Assembly (NCBI GenBank): GCA_907164885.2
Contig: OU015492.1
Location: 41,462,893 to 41,526,892 of the forward strand
Source: Dolomedes plantarius
Lineage: Eukaryota > Arthropoda > Arachnida > Araneae > Dolomedidae
Direction: 5' to 3'
DNA: 64,000 nucleotides
The translations under genes and the position numbers were made by a program. The notes beneath the pieces were generated by a model. It was not told where the DNA came from and did no database searches. It saw nothing but the letters and a program-made list of their open reading frames with translations. This document shows positions 42,450 to 54,441 of this stretch, piece after piece. The first letter of the stretch is position 1. Each line of letters starts with the position of its first letter.

Positions 42450-43078
42450 TATGAGAAATATGACCTACAAGAATTTATAACAAGAAATAGGTATGAAACA
42501 CTATTACAGCTGGTTCTTTATGAAACAGTATTATTTAATGGAATGGGTCATTTTAAACAAATAAGAGGCATACCCATTGGGTGAAGGGTGTTCTTCCGCC
42601 CTTGCGGATCTGTATCTGCATGAAACAGGAACATCGTTACTCCATGAAATGTTATTTTTTAGATATGATGATGACATATTGATATTTTTTAAACAGGATT
42701 CACACTGTGTCACATTTAGCTTTTTTCCAGAGAGTCTCAAACTTATAGAAACAGATCAAAAAATGGATAAAAGTATAAATTATTTGGACTTATGTTTGAG
42801 ATGTGAAGATGGAAATGTAAAATATAGTATATACGATAAGTGTGATAGCTATACATTTCCAATTAACAAAATGCTATTATGGTACACATGCCTAAATAAA
42901 AATGTTAAAAGAAATGTAATCATCAATCAATTCCTACGTAACTATAAATTGAACAGCGATAAAGATAAATTAGTGTATGGTATACGGGAAATTATAAAAT
43001 TAGCTAAGCTAAAAGAATTCCCAAGAAATTTTCTTATCAATATCACTAGCAATTTTTTAAAAATACCCAGGAAAGATT
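42450..43078 (+). pseudogene. Penelope-like reverse transcriptase, 3' half
   Basis: Directly continues the RT after the Tc1-like insertion: QEFITRNRYETLL, then FKQIRGIPIG (RT B motif). A one-base frame change near 42575 follows, then GCSSALADLYLHE and FFRYDDDILIFF (C motif, catalytic YDDD). Downstream are SINYLDLCLRCEDG, IYDKCDSYTFPINK and a lysine-rich C-terminus ending IPRKD with a stop at 43076-43078. No endonuclease domain follows before the spacer, so the family assignment rests on the RT motifs only. Confidence 0.7.
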
Positions 43079-43987
43079 GAATTAATCAATTCTTTTAACA
43101 AAATTGAATCATTATTGAAATAAAATCTTAAGACGTGTCAAAAAGATCTTCAGGTGTTGGAGGGTGGTATTTGCGTATACAGATGAGTGCATTTTCATCT
43201 AAATACCTATTATTATATATTGTTACTTGGATTTATCCTGAGCTATTTAGTTTTGTATTTAGTATTGATCTAGTGTAAAGGTATTGATTCTGACTTGGTG
43301 TAATCATTTTCCTTTTGTGATCACAATAATATGTGTTGGTTATAAGGCTTAAATGTTTAAATTTACATAGTGATAGATTGAGCTGCTTTATATTTCATTC
43401 CTATTGTCTATTTTATTTGTTGTAGTTTTTAAGTAAACGTATGGATTTAAAGTATTTGTAATAATGTTGTGATTATTCTGGTTAATAGGTTGTAGTTGGT
43501 GCATTTGCATATTGATACATTTTTGGTTATCATCTCCATAGTTAATTCTGGGATATATTCATTTTAAGTATTCTTTTTCATTTATAGAGTCTTTTTTGAT
43601 GTCATTATTGTGTTGCACTTTTTAGTTAGATTGTTCGACTTCTTATTTTATTGCTGTTAGTTTGGCTAAAGGCACTGCTTTGTAATTAGGGTATGTACCA
43701 GACCACCGAGAGTGTTGCCGTGGCATATAAACATGTTTAATCGTAGAGGGGTGGTCACAACTCCCCCCGGTCACTTAGGTATTTCTCCATATAAGTATTC
43801 TTTCTGTGGGATTTTTCAATTGTTCATACTGCTGCTGTACGGTTTTTGACTTTTTCTTTTTATAGTTTTTAAATATCAATCTTTAAAATATATTATCGTT
43901 TGACGCTTTGGAGCTGCATAGCGCTTATTGGTGTCAACGTGTTCTTTTATCTTTTATCTTTTATCTTATATCTTTCTCTCTCTTTTG

Positions 43988-43991
<4 letters not shown>
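43079..43991. other. T-rich spacer, possibly the Penelope-like 3' untranslated region
   Basis: T-rich sequence with a less AT-rich patch at 43690-43780 containing CCACCGAGAGTGTTGCCGTGG and a run of CTTTTATCTTTTAT near 43950. It could be the 3' tail of the preceding element. I looked for hammerhead-ribozyme core motifs, which some Penelope-like elements carry, and did not find them. Confidence 0.35.

Positions 43992-44057
<66 letters not shown>
43992..44057. repeat. (TA)n microsatellite
   Basis: About 32 TA units followed by GTATGTA. Confidence 0.97.
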
Positions 44058-44059
<2 letters not shown>

Positions 44060-44064
<5 letters not shown>

Positions 44065-44215
44065 AGATTAATATCAAGCAGTAGCACTTGATATACATTC
44101 GCCAGACTTATAACACTCAGCGCAAACACACAGGGAGAATGAAACTAATACCAGAGAAACAGAAACATTAAACAATGAATTAATAAACATAATCTAGCAA
44201 AGGTCAATCAGTCTG
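44060..44215 (+). repeat. Second copy of the 155-bp module
   Basis: Matches 32715-32870 in the same orientation, with a few substitutions. Similarity stops after GGTCAATCAGTC. Confidence 0.8.
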
Positions 44216-44607
44216 TAAAGCCTGTTCCCTAGCGTTCCATTATCTATCATTAATACTTGGCCTACTGTAGGATGGTCAGCGTCCATCACAGAATCACTGT
44301 TGCTCAAGATGCAGTTTGGTGTAGACAGTATTTCAAATCTGCAAGTAACCGGCAAGACCAGTTTCTAGCCTAAAGGCAGCAACAGCATGTTGTCTTTCAA
44401 GCTGTGGGATCTTTCCAAGTGTCTACAACTTTTATCACAAATTTGTTCAGTTAGTTTAGTCTGATAGTTTTTATTCAAAGTAATTTTAATAATTATACTT
44501 ATTGAAGAGTAAGGAGTCTCTCTTTGCATACATTGCAAAATACCTGTGCTCTTTTATTTAGAGCAGATCAGACACCTAATTTCCATATATATATATATGT
44601 ATATATA
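44216..44607. other. Unassigned region, possibly LTR-derived
   Basis: Moderately AT-rich sequence between the shared module and the next Tc1-like element, ending in a short TA-rich stretch. It begins TGTAAAGCC, which could be an LTR start, but no second copy is present in the window. Confidence 0.3.
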
Positions 44608-45814
44608 CATTGAAATGCCACTGAATTAGGGATACCTACCTAGTAACGAGTTGGGCCTCCTCTGGCCTTGATAACGGCTGCCACACGACGAGGCATAGAT
44701 TCAACAAGTTTCTGGAAACGTTCCACGGGAATGACTTGCCAAATATTGGCTAAAGCTGTCCATAATTCAGTAAGGTTCTTTGGTGCTGTGTGATGGCCTT
44801 TCACGCCTTGTTCCAAAACATCCCAAAGATGCTCAATAGGATTTAAGTCTGGGCTTCTAGGTGGCTAATTCATGATAGAGAAGTCAGAGGAATGCTCATC
44901 CAACCAGCCAGTAGCCAACCGGGACTTGTGAGAGGTACAGTTGTCTTGCTGGAAAACTCCATTACCGTGCGGATAACAGAACAGCATAAACGGATGGAGG
45001 TGATCACCCAGAAACTCTACGTACCGAATTGCATTGAGGGAGGTTGGTACACGCACCAAAGATCCCAAACTGTGCCACGAAAAAACACCCCAGACCATGA
45101 TTGAGCCACCATGCCCTTGTACAGTTCCAGCCAGGCATGCAGGAGCCATGGCTTCATGAGCCTGACGCCATGTTCTCAGCCTCCCGTTGGCGTTAAGTAG
45201 TCGGAATCGAGACTCACCACTCCATGCTACTCGTTTCCAGTCCTCTACACTCCAGTCTCTGTGCTCTATTGCCCAGGCACGACGTGCAGCCCGATGGCGA
45301 GTATAGAGCAATGGTACTCTCGTAGGTCGACGGCTCCCGAAACCCATACGGTGAAGCGAGCGTTGCACAGTCCGTTTACTTACTGTACGACAGGCACCGC
45401 CATTAAACTGGGTGGAAATTTGAGCTAATGTTTGGCTTCGCTGGCTACGTACAATACGCCTGAGCCGTCTCTCACCACGCACTGTCAAGGCTAATTGTCC
45501 TTTGCAGTTTGCCCGATCGCTAGTTTTTTTTCCACCATCCATGTATTCTTGGTATACTCTTGACACTGTTGACCTTGAAAATCCTAGCTGTCTGACGATT
45601 TCGGAAATTGAATGGCCCATGCGTCGCGCACCTACGATTTGTCCGCGTCTAAATCAGGCAGTTTACCCATACTGGCAATTCCAACAACTAATTCAGAACA
45701 AATACAGTACGCGCTATATATGCAGTTACCACAGCGCCCTCACTTGCGCATACATGATGCGCAGCCCCACACAATTTGCATAGGCTATGCTATCCCTAAT
45801 TCAGTGGCACTTCA

Positions 45815-45817
<3 letters not shown>
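44608..45817 (-). mobile_element. Tc1-like element, second copy of the family at 38308 (1210 bp)
   Basis: Ends CATTGAAATGCCACTGAATT and its inverse form CACTGAAGTGCCACTGAATT. TA lies outside both ends (44606-44607 and 45818-45819). Family identity with the nested copy is plain from the repeats and protein. This uninterrupted copy shows what the target of the hAT-like insertion looked like. Confidence 0.95.
44640..45670 (-). pseudogene. Tc1-like transposase with lost catalytic Asp
   Basis: Starts MGKLPDLDA at 45670. A deletion of about ten bases there, relative to the other copy, shifts the frame, and from 45620 a 251-codon frame runs on (MGHSISEIVRQLGFSRSTVS). The first catalytic residue reads WSGESRF instead of WSDESRF. 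The second is present (VFQQDNCTSH). A TAG at 44865-44867 replaces the Trp of the usual NWPPRSPDL, after which SPDLNPIEHLWD and VESMPRRVAAVI follow to the stop at 44640. The family has 36 residues between second Asp and Glu. Confidence 0.93.
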
Positions 45818-45845
<28 letters not shown>

Positions 45846-45852
<7 letters not shown>

Positions 45853-47258
45853 TGCTGGAAACTGTAAATGCAACACCCTGAAGGAAACAAGCAAATAACA
45901 GGAAATTTACAACATGCAATAGCGGAGGTGAGATATGCAAATGATTAGAATTTCAGCGCAGACGCACATCACGCGCGCCTGTGGCGCCACTTCAAAGCGC
46001 TATTTAAGGCTTTTAGATTTCGACGATTTCAAGTTCGGCAATTGTGTTTTTCTTGTGGTTTTTTCAAAAAAACGATCAATTATGCCTCGTCGAAAACAGC
46101 GACCATCTTTTGATCAAGTATCTGAGTTCAACAGAGGAAGGATAGTGGCTTACCGAGATTGTGGATTATCTTTCAGGGAAATCGGTAGTCGGGTTGGACG
46201 AAACCAAACAATTGTAATGCGGATATGTGATCGTTGGATGCAGGAGGGTACGACGGACCGGCGTGTTCGATCGCATCCATCTCAGCGCACCACTTCACGT
46301 GATTACAGGCAAATTGTGCGCATGGTAGTGACGGATCGCTCAGTCACATCACGAACCATAGCACAACACATGCAGTCTGTAACGCATCATCCAGTGTCTG
46401 CGCGTACCATTCGACGCCGTTCACAGCAGAGTGGTCTGTCCGCAAGACGTCCATTGGTTTGTCTACCCTTGACGCAGAACCACAGACGTCTCCGCCGCCA
46501 ATGGTGCGATGACAGAAGGATGTGGACGGCAGAATGGAATGAAATTGTCTTTACTGACGAGTCATGCTTAGGTCTGCAGCACCACGATGGTCGCATTTGA
46601 GTCTTTAGACACCGTGAAGAATTGATGCTGAACAGCTGCGTTATGCACCGTCACACTGGTCCTGCACCGGGTATTATGGTATGGGGCGGTATTGGATATC
46701 ACTCTCGCACACCTCTAGTACGCATTGCCGGTACTTTAAACAGCCAGAGCTACATCTCCGAGGTGTTGTAGCCAGTTGTCCTTCCTTACCATCAGGGATT
46801 GCCCACAGCCATATTTCAACAGGATAATGCTCGACCATACGTGGCACGCATTGTCCAACGGTTCTTCATCAATAGCCAGATTGAATTGCTTCCCTGGCCA
46901 CCTCGCTCTCCGAATCTTTCGCCGATAGAAAACATGTGGTCCATGGTTACTCTACGATTGACCCAGATTCCATCCCCAACTGCCACAGCAGATCAACTTT
47001 GGCAACGTGTGGAAGCTGCTTGGTCTGCTGTACCCCAAGTACTCATCCAAAGTCTCTTTGAATCAATGCCGAGGCGTGTGGCAGCGGTGATCTCCAAAAA
47101 TAGCGGCTACTCTGGCTACTGATTTTGGCAGGAACCACACTTCACAGAAGTCTATAAATTTAATCATTTGATACTTGGTCAACATGTTATCTACAAAATA
47201 AATTTTGTTGTGATATCTCTTGTCTTTCTTGGTGTTGCAATTTGGGTTGCCAGCAGTG
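45846..47258 (+). mobile_element. Tc1-like element of another family (1413 bp)
   Basis: The left end CACACACTGCTGGAAACTG and the right end (inverted CACTGCTGGCAACCCAAATT) share CACTGCTGG and TTGCAACACC-type blocks. The left end has an extra CA or two, perhaps from slippage. TA flanks both sides inside (TA)n tracts. The element lies only 28 bp from the previous Tc1-like element, both using the same short TA tract. Confidence 0.92.
46082..47122 (+). pseudogene. Tc1-like transposase, full-length but for two stops
   Basis: From MPRRKQRPSFDQVSEFNRGR at 46082 to KNSGYSGY with its TGA at 47120-47122: 346 codons in one frame without indels. Two in-frame stops occur, TGA at 46598-46600 (a Trp position after HHDGRI) and TAG at 46769-46771 (before PVVLPYH). 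The triad is FTDESCL, FQQDNARPY and LSPIENMW with 34 residues between second Asp and Glu, classic DD34E. The helix-turn-helix region (SFREIGSRVGRNQTIVMRIC) is intact. Confidence 0.95.
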
Positions 47259-47621
47259 TATATATATATATATATATATATATGAAACTTCTACTTTAAA
47301 AAAATTCTATGGATGGCAGCATCTAACAACCCTAGAAAGCCAATCTTCTGTTGTGGATAAGTCTCAAGCCACCCCTCTGAGACATTCCTTTGAGTGAGGG
47401 GAGGGTCAAGGTCAATGACCCCCGACTCTTGAGGGAGCCTCTCAACTTTGAGGGAAGAAGAATGCACCCACGTGTGATGTTTGAAATTCTGCCTACCAGT
47501 ATGACGTAATATAATATTTGCTAGATTCCTGCACCTGAGATTGTTTGCACGCATGATATTATATTTTGTATTATTCTCATTTTACGATAACTGAAGATGG
47601 CAATTACTTTCTTTTAGTCTA
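47259..47621. repeat. Short (TA)n tract and a Helitron-like duplicated segment
   Basis: After about 12 TA units, 47285-47480 (ATGGATGGCAGCATCTAACAA ..., CCCCCGACTCTTGA) is repeated in diverged form at 47821-47960 (CGGATGGCAGCACCTAACAA ..., CCCCCGAGTCTTGA), inside the Helitron that starts at 47622. It is probably a fragment of a related Helitron lying just outside. Confidence 0.65.
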
Positions 47622-48164
47622 TCTATATATATAAAAGGCAATGTCCGTATGTGTGTCCTCTATAGAATAAAAAACTACTGAACCGATTTACATGCAGTTT
47701 ATTGCACAATGGTCCATGTTGTCCTTAGAAGGTTTAAAGCTATTCAAATCCTCAATCTGACCAGTAGAAAGAAAGTTAAAAATATTTTTCGTTCTCCGTC
47801 TGTTCAGATATTACCTATGAACCTTCTATTTTCAAACTAGGCGTACGGATGGCAGCACCTAACAACCCCTGATAGCCACCCCCTCATACCCCTTCAACAT
47901 TCCTGTGAGGGAGGCGAGGGGTAAGATCATGACCCCCGAGTCTTGAAGGAGGGAGAGTGTTTTCTGACACCCCACGTAAGAAGATGTGCTGTCTGTAAAC
48001 TCTGTATGTTACTAGGAGAAATTGCTTCTTAAAATCAATATGTACTGTTATACATCAAGATGAAGCAGCAGTAAATTAGTAGTGCACCCAGTGGGTGGGC
48101 GAAGGGGCCCTGCCCCCCCCAAAGAAACAAATTAAATTATGAATATTGAAAATTGCTTTATAAA

Positions 48165-48370
48165 TATCTATATCCGTTCAACTCCTCCCCCCCAAAAAAA
48201 TAAAAATTAAATCTTCGGCGCACCACTGTAGTAAATTTTCCAACTGAATTCTTAAATTCACTTGATTTATCTGGATTGCCACCACACAACATTAATCTGA
48301 AGGTTTGTGTTCCTACCATTATTCTTAGAAACATTAACCCCGTCTTTGCAATGGTACCAGATTGGAAGTC

Positions 48371-48371
<1 letters not shown>
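48165..48371 (+). pseudogene. Helitron helicase fragment, first copy
   Basis: The + strand reads [20 protein letters not shown] at about 48271-48333, the PIF1-type Helitron helicase motif region, then breaks in [10 protein letters not shown] through a small insertion. The same DNA recurs at 50141-50305, including CCAACTGAATTCTTAAATTC and GAAGGTTTGTGTTCCTA. The two copies bracket the mariner-like element and its TA tracts. Confidence 0.75.

Positions 48372-48465
<94 letters not shown>
48372..48465. repeat. (TA)n microsatellite
   Basis: About 46 TA units between the helicase fragment and the mariner-like element. Confidence 0.97.
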
Positions 48466-48468
<3 letters not shown>

Positions 48469-48814
48469 TATGCCCACTTCCCACCCTCTTAACTTCGGAA
48501 CGGCTGCTGCTATATTCATAAAAGTGGTGTCTAGGTATAGTAAAGTAGCCATGCGCTACTGAATGAAACCTCCTACAGCGCCACCTGGTGGAAAACTGCG
48601 GAGTTAGCATTCCTATCTCGAAAACGGAACGAGATAGGGAAAAAGTGATTTACAAAGTTGTAGAAAATCATCGATTTAATACGCAAAATACCTTGTGGAC
48701 ATTAATGCAAAGAATAGAACGGTTAAAATGAGCATTTGTTTTTTCGTCATTTCCTACACTGTGACATCATGAAACTTGAACGAAAGGAGAAATGATTATC
48801 TTTCGGGCAAAACA

Positions 48815-48892
48815 CGACACCGCAACGTGCACAGTGGTATATCGCTTTTGATCCCCAATCAAAAGGACCGCGGTTCAAACCTCGAGGGTTTC
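48815..48892 (+). repeat. tRNA-like sequence inside the mariner-like element
   Basis: GTGCACAGTGGTATATCGC resembles an A-box region. TTTTGAT/ATCAAAA around CCCCA forms an anticodon-like arm, and GGTTCAAACCTCG matches a B-box. The T-stem is imperfect, and the base before the putative anticodon is C instead of the invariant T, so a functional tRNA is unlikely. It sits where the N-terminal half of the transposase would be expected. Confidence 0.5.
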
Positions 48893-49123
48893 ATCTTTGT
48901 ACTGATTGTCTTTATAAACAGAGTAGACAATACGTAGATCGTGTAAAATAGTGTTGCATCAACTCAACGCAACTTGCGCTTGGTGTTCGAAATTTTTGCA
49001 GTATGCAAATACGTAAGAAACGTCACGCCTGTTCACCTGAGACAGCTCTAAAAGAGACATCTTCTTGGGGTTGTAGTATGTTGATGCTCGTGGTCATGGC
49101 TGAGTATTCCAAAGCTGAAATCT

Positions 49124-49420
49124 TCAGTGAAGCAGTACATCGTCAAGGAATTTGGGGACCAAATAATTGGGTATGGCGGTTTCGAAGAGTGGCCTCCACG
49201 TTCGCCTGATCTGACTCCACTGGACTTTTTCCTGTGGGGATACCTGAAACAGCAGGTGTATGCGACCCGTCCACAAACATTGCAGGATCTTAAACGACGC
49301 ATTACGGATGCTTGTGCCAACGTGTCACGCTCTATACTCCAACGTGTGCAACGTGAGATTCAAACGAGGATCCAAATGTATATTGCAGCTGACGGTGAGA
49401 AGTTTGAACATCTCAAATAA
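49124..49420 (+). pseudogene. Mariner-like transposase, C-terminal third only
   Basis: A 98-codon open stretch: IVKEFGDQIIGYGGFEEWPP, then PRSPDLTPLDFFLWGYLKQQ and a helical C-terminus ending EKFEHLK with a stop at 49418-49420. SPDLTPLDFFLWG carries the third catalytic Asp of mariner-type (DDxD) transposases. The DNA-binding domain and the first two Asp residues are missing. Confidence 0.9.
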
Positions 49421-49781
49421 AAGTATATTGTTAAATTAGTTTTTTTTTATTCTTTCTCAGATCCTTTTGTCACGACACAGTGTAGGAAATCACGAAAAAA
49501 CAAATGCGCGTTTTAACCGTTGTAGTCTTCTCATTAATGTCCACAAGGTATCTTTTCGTACTAAATCGATAGTTTTCTACAACTTTGTAAATCACTTTTT
49601 TCCCTATCTCGTTTCGTTTTCGAGATAGGAATGCTAACTCCACAGTTTTCCACCAGGTGGCGCGGTAGGAGGTTTCATTCAGTAGCGCATGGCTACTTTA
49701 GTATACCTAGACACCCCTTTTATGAATATAGCAGCTGCCGTTCCGAAGTTAAGAGGGTGGGAAGGGACTTTAGTGGGCATA

Positions 49782-50700
<919 letters not shown>

Positions 50701-50762
50701 ATATCTAGTTTTAACTAAATACAATAATTGATAACAAACTTAGAATTAGGTTAATTTAATCT

Positions 50763-50767
<5 letters not shown>

Positions 50768-50833
<66 letters not shown>
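50768..50833. repeat. (TA)n microsatellite inside the Helitron 3' end
   Basis: About 32 TA units just before the Helitron terminal hairpin. Confidence 0.97.
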
Positions 50834-50834
<1 letters not shown>

Positions 50835-50872
50835 TCAAATCTAGCAATAGCGAAGCATTGCCGGGTTAGCTA

Positions 50873-50873
<1 letters not shown>

Positions 50874-50932
<59 letters not shown>
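50874..50932. repeat. (TA)n microsatellite
   Basis: About 29 TA units starting at the T that follows the Helitron CTAG end. Confidence 0.97.
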
Positions 50933-50934
<2 letters not shown>

Positions 50935-51603
50935 CGAAAATCGGGTTCTTGAACGGACGAATAACTTTAACTTTGTAGAGGAGATGCGACACTATAGTAT
51001 TGGCGTAGCCAGAGTGGTAATACTTCTAATAGATCGGTACAGGAGATGGATTCACACATAAACACATGAATAAAGAACAGGAACACGATGCACAGTTGAA
51101 TTATTTTATTCCATTGAACCAGACTTCAAGACATCAGACAAGATACACAGCTATACATAGTTGAATGAATTGGCACAAGCTGACGACATGATGTTTGACA
51201 ATAACGTCAACGGACAGCCCATAGCTGCACAGGCTTGAGTATCGAATACGATTACATCCTAATATATTTTGGAGCAGTACGCTGACAGTGAGCAAGGAAA
51301 AAATGAAATAGCGCCAAAGAAGTAGATAGAGAGCGAAAATGCTCTGTCTCACCTTTTTATGCTGAGTAACTTCTGATTTAGCCGCTAGGCTTAGAATTTT
51401 TTTAATTGGTTGACCCCGATCACGTGGTATTTCTTCGAAGGGGGATTGAGATCACGGAAGTCTAAAAATAACTTTCCCGCGTATGCGTTAAATAAAATAT
51501 TAGGTTGTTTCGATTTTCGATTTCGTTTTTGAAATAGGGCTGGGCTTTATTGGGGAAAAATTAAAATACGCGTTAGATATAGGACAATTATTATTAGTGT
51601 GGC
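50933..51603 (-). mobile_element. LTR-like region, tentative
   Basis: The region is less AT-rich than its flanks. On the minus strand it has a TATA-like CAGCATAAAAAGGTGAGACAG (about 51345-51365) and, some 260 bp further, GGAATAAAATAATTC (about 51094-51110) as a poly(A) signal, the order seen in an LTR. Clear TG...CA ends and target duplications were not found. The ORF on the minus strand is not a convincing gene. Confidence 0.3.
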
Positions 51604-51653
51604 AGTATTATTACTTACACACACACACACGCACACACACACACCTATATATA
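51604..51653. repeat. (CA)n(TA)n microsatellite
   Basis: CA units with one GCAC interruption, then a few TA units, next to the Tigger left end. Confidence 0.95.
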
Positions 51654-54135
51654 CATACGATCCCGCTTAATGGAATAGTCAGTTTGCCACGAAAAATTAT
51701 TCTAATAAGCGGGATATTCCATTATCCGGGATCACATTGACACGCCCACAATGTTTAAAGTTACAGTTAAACCTAGAAAGCATTGAAAATTACCTAATCC
51801 GTAAGCATATTTAAACTATTATAATTAACAAACAATTATTAATTAAAAGTTAGAAACAATTTAAACACATTAAAATTTAGAAAATTGATGAAAAATGAGC
51901 TAATTTTATTGTAGAATATACAAATTTCCCTTAATTTTTTGGAACTACTTAAAATGTAACTTACTTATTTGTGGCTAAAGAAATCGGATATTTTAGACTG
52001 TTTACTGTTCTGTGAATGCAGCAAATCTGTTATTTGATTTTCTAGTTTATAAAATAATTGAAAGTCTGCATTTGGCTTCGTTTCCAAGAAACGTCTTATA
52101 ATATCACAAGCGTTATTAACTTCAACATGTGACGGAACCTTTTTAATGGTACATTCTTCATCAAATTCATCTTCATCGACTTCGCTTTGATCAAATTGAG
52201 GGTCTGAAGTTTCACCACATTCTACCAAATCATTGTCGAAGTTTACAAAATTGAAAAAAATTTCTTCTGGAATTCCCTCTGGTGGTAAATCATTTGCGTT
52301 TGTAATTAATTCCTCATTTAATTCATCATTTGTTACGTCTGTTGGAAATTTACATTTTACGAAACAACTTTTTATTGCGTCAGAGGAAATATTATTCCAT
52401 GATTTGTTCATCATATGAACAGCTGTAAGAATTGAAATGTTTCTAATAATTTTACTAGTTGAGCTATTGATAGAAAATCCACTAATATCATCTATGCAAG
52501 CTATGATCTTTTTAACGATTTCTTTTCTATAATTCCTCTTAAAAAGGGATATAATTCCCTGGTCCATTGGGTGTAAAATAGCTGTAGTATTCGGAGGAAA
52601 AAAATGAAGTGCTACATTTTCTAGTCTTACGTCGACTTTGTGGGCTTGACAATTATCGATAAAAAGGGAAAGCTTTTCTTTTCATCTTATTCACCTCATT
52701 GTCAAATGACACTAACCAGTTTTGAAACAAACTAGCAGTCATCCAAGCTTTTGAATTCACTTCGTATTTACATGGAAGAGATTTTACACCTCTAAAACAT
52801 CGTCGGCTTTTGGATTTCCCGATTACAAAAAGAGGCATTTTATGACTGCCGTCAGCATTACTACAGCATAAAACTATCAGTCTGTCTTTCGGGATTTTTC
52901 CTCCAACAACCTTTTCGCCTTTTAAACACAAAGTCCCATCAGGCATTGCTCTGTAATAAAGTGCTGTTTCGTCACAGTTATAGATACAAGAACTGTAGTC
53001 TTGTAATAAAGCAGGTAATACTACATTTTTCCAAGAACTGGCAGCGGCTTCATCAGCATCACTTGCTTCACCGTGAATTTTTTTGAAAGAATTTTGGTTT
53101 CTTGCTTTCCATCTGCACAACCAACCATTTGTAGCTTTAAAATCAGTTATATTTAACTGTTGTGCTAAATCTTCAGCTTTCTGATTCAATAATAATCCAC
53201 TAATAGGAACATTACAAGCTCGTTTTTCAGCAAACCACTGAAGAAGAGCATCTTCAACTTCAGATTCTTTTCCTGTACGTTTTCGTTTTTTATTAAGATT
53301 TTTATTGCATTTCCAGTCGTTTAAGACTTTTTCTTTATTTTTTAACAATTTCGAAACTTGAGTTTGGGATATCTCAAACTTTTTGAGAGTTCTAATTGCG
53401 TACACTTATTTACTTTTGCAAACTCTATGACTTTTACTTTTTCTTTTAAAGAAAGATCTTTTCGTCTCATTGTAAAGCACAAGAAAGATTACTGATTTCA
53501 CGAAAGCGAACTGTCGAACTAATCGCCGTAGAAAATGTACAGTTAAATGTTCAAGGCTAGAGACCCCCAAGTTAAATGTTGCGCTTCTCCGAAGAGATTC
53601 GTTACAGCTGGTAATCGATGTCCCCTTCAAGATAAGGACCTGTTGAAGTTTCACATTTCCTTCACACACACACACACTCAATTTCTAGCTCTCATTTGGG
53701 GGTGAAGCTTATTGTTCATTCTTTGAATAGGGATACGTAGGCTTAGCGGACGAGCAATACGGGGAGGGAGGGGTGGGGGCTAGAAAAAACAGCAACAAAA
53801 ATGAATTGCACTTAAAAATCGAAGAAATCCCCATTTCCTGCGTTTGGACACTTTCTGCGAAGTGACAAAATTGATTTGAAAGACATTCAGTTACTGCACA
53901 TTCATTATTGCACTTTACAGAAAAAAATTCTGAAAAGAAGTGTGCGAAATAGAAAAAGATCGATATCGTCATGGCTAAAAAATTATTCCTTTAAGCGGGA
54001 TAACTTCAAAACAATATATTTCATTAACCAGGAAATTTAACACAGAAACAAATTACTACGGTTTGGTACATTGAAAATTTATTACATTAAACGGGATATT
54101 CCTTTAACCGATATTCCATTAAGCGGGTTTGACTG
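51654..54135 (-). mobile_element. Tigger/pogo-type element (2482 bp)
   Basis: The left end CATACGATCCCGCTTAATGG and the right end (inverted CAGTCAAACCCGCTTAATGG) share CCCGCTTAATGGAATA and are flanked by TA. The repeat continues inside in degenerate form. The transposase gene lies on the minus strand. A second inner run of related ends, such as TTAAGCGGGATA at about 53993, shows subterminal repeats. Confidence 0.92.
51965..53470 (-). pseudogene. Tigger-type transposase with two frameshifts
   Basis: Starts MRRKDLSLKEKVKVIEFAKV at 53470. A frameshift near 53385 leads into the frame with KKFEISQTQVSKLLKNKEKV (CENP-B-type N-terminal helix-turn-helix) and NGWLCRWKARNQNSFKKIHG (second DNA-binding domain). 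The DDE-1 catalytic domain follows: IYNCDETALYYR (first Asp), a frameshift near 52670, LFIDNCQAH (second Asp) and LHPMDQGIISLF (third Asp). I count 30 residues between the second and third Asp, typical of the pogo group. The C-terminus is acidic, then ends KQSKISDFFSHK at 51965. Catalytic residues are intact; only the frame is broken. Confidence 0.93.
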
Positions 54136-54136
54136 T

Positions 54137-54191
<55 letters not shown>

Positions 54192-54192
54192 T
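54136..54192. repeat. (TA)n(GA)n microsatellite
   Basis: TA units with one phase break, then about eleven GA units. Confidence 0.95.
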
Positions 54193-54265
54193 GGAAATAG
54201 TGAGAGAGATGACACGGGTCGAATGTAGCTGCAGAATAATCCTAAAAAAGGGTCCACTGTGCATC

Positions 54266-54441
54266 CAAGTGTATAAGAATGAAGAAAATTGAGTCCAAGT
54301 GTATAAGAATGAAGAAAATTGAGTCCAAGTGTATAAGAATGAAGAAAATTGAGTCCAAGTGTATAAGAATGAAGAAAATTGAGTCCAAGTGTATAAGAAT
54401 GAAGAAAATTGAGTCCAAGTGTATAAGAATGAAGAAAATTG
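54266..54441. repeat. 30-bp tandem minisatellite, nearly six copies
   Basis: The unit GTATAAGAATGAAGAAAATT + GAGTCCAAGT repeats at 54271, 54301, 54331, 54361 and 54391 without a change, with a partial copy from 54421. Thirty is a multiple of three, so frames on both strands stay open through it. These are not genes. Confidence 0.97.

Noticed and set aside
43690..43780. Possible hammerhead ribozyme in the 3' region of the Penelope-like element
   Set aside because: Paired segments exist, but the conserved CUGAUGA and GAAA core motifs were not found in the right places.
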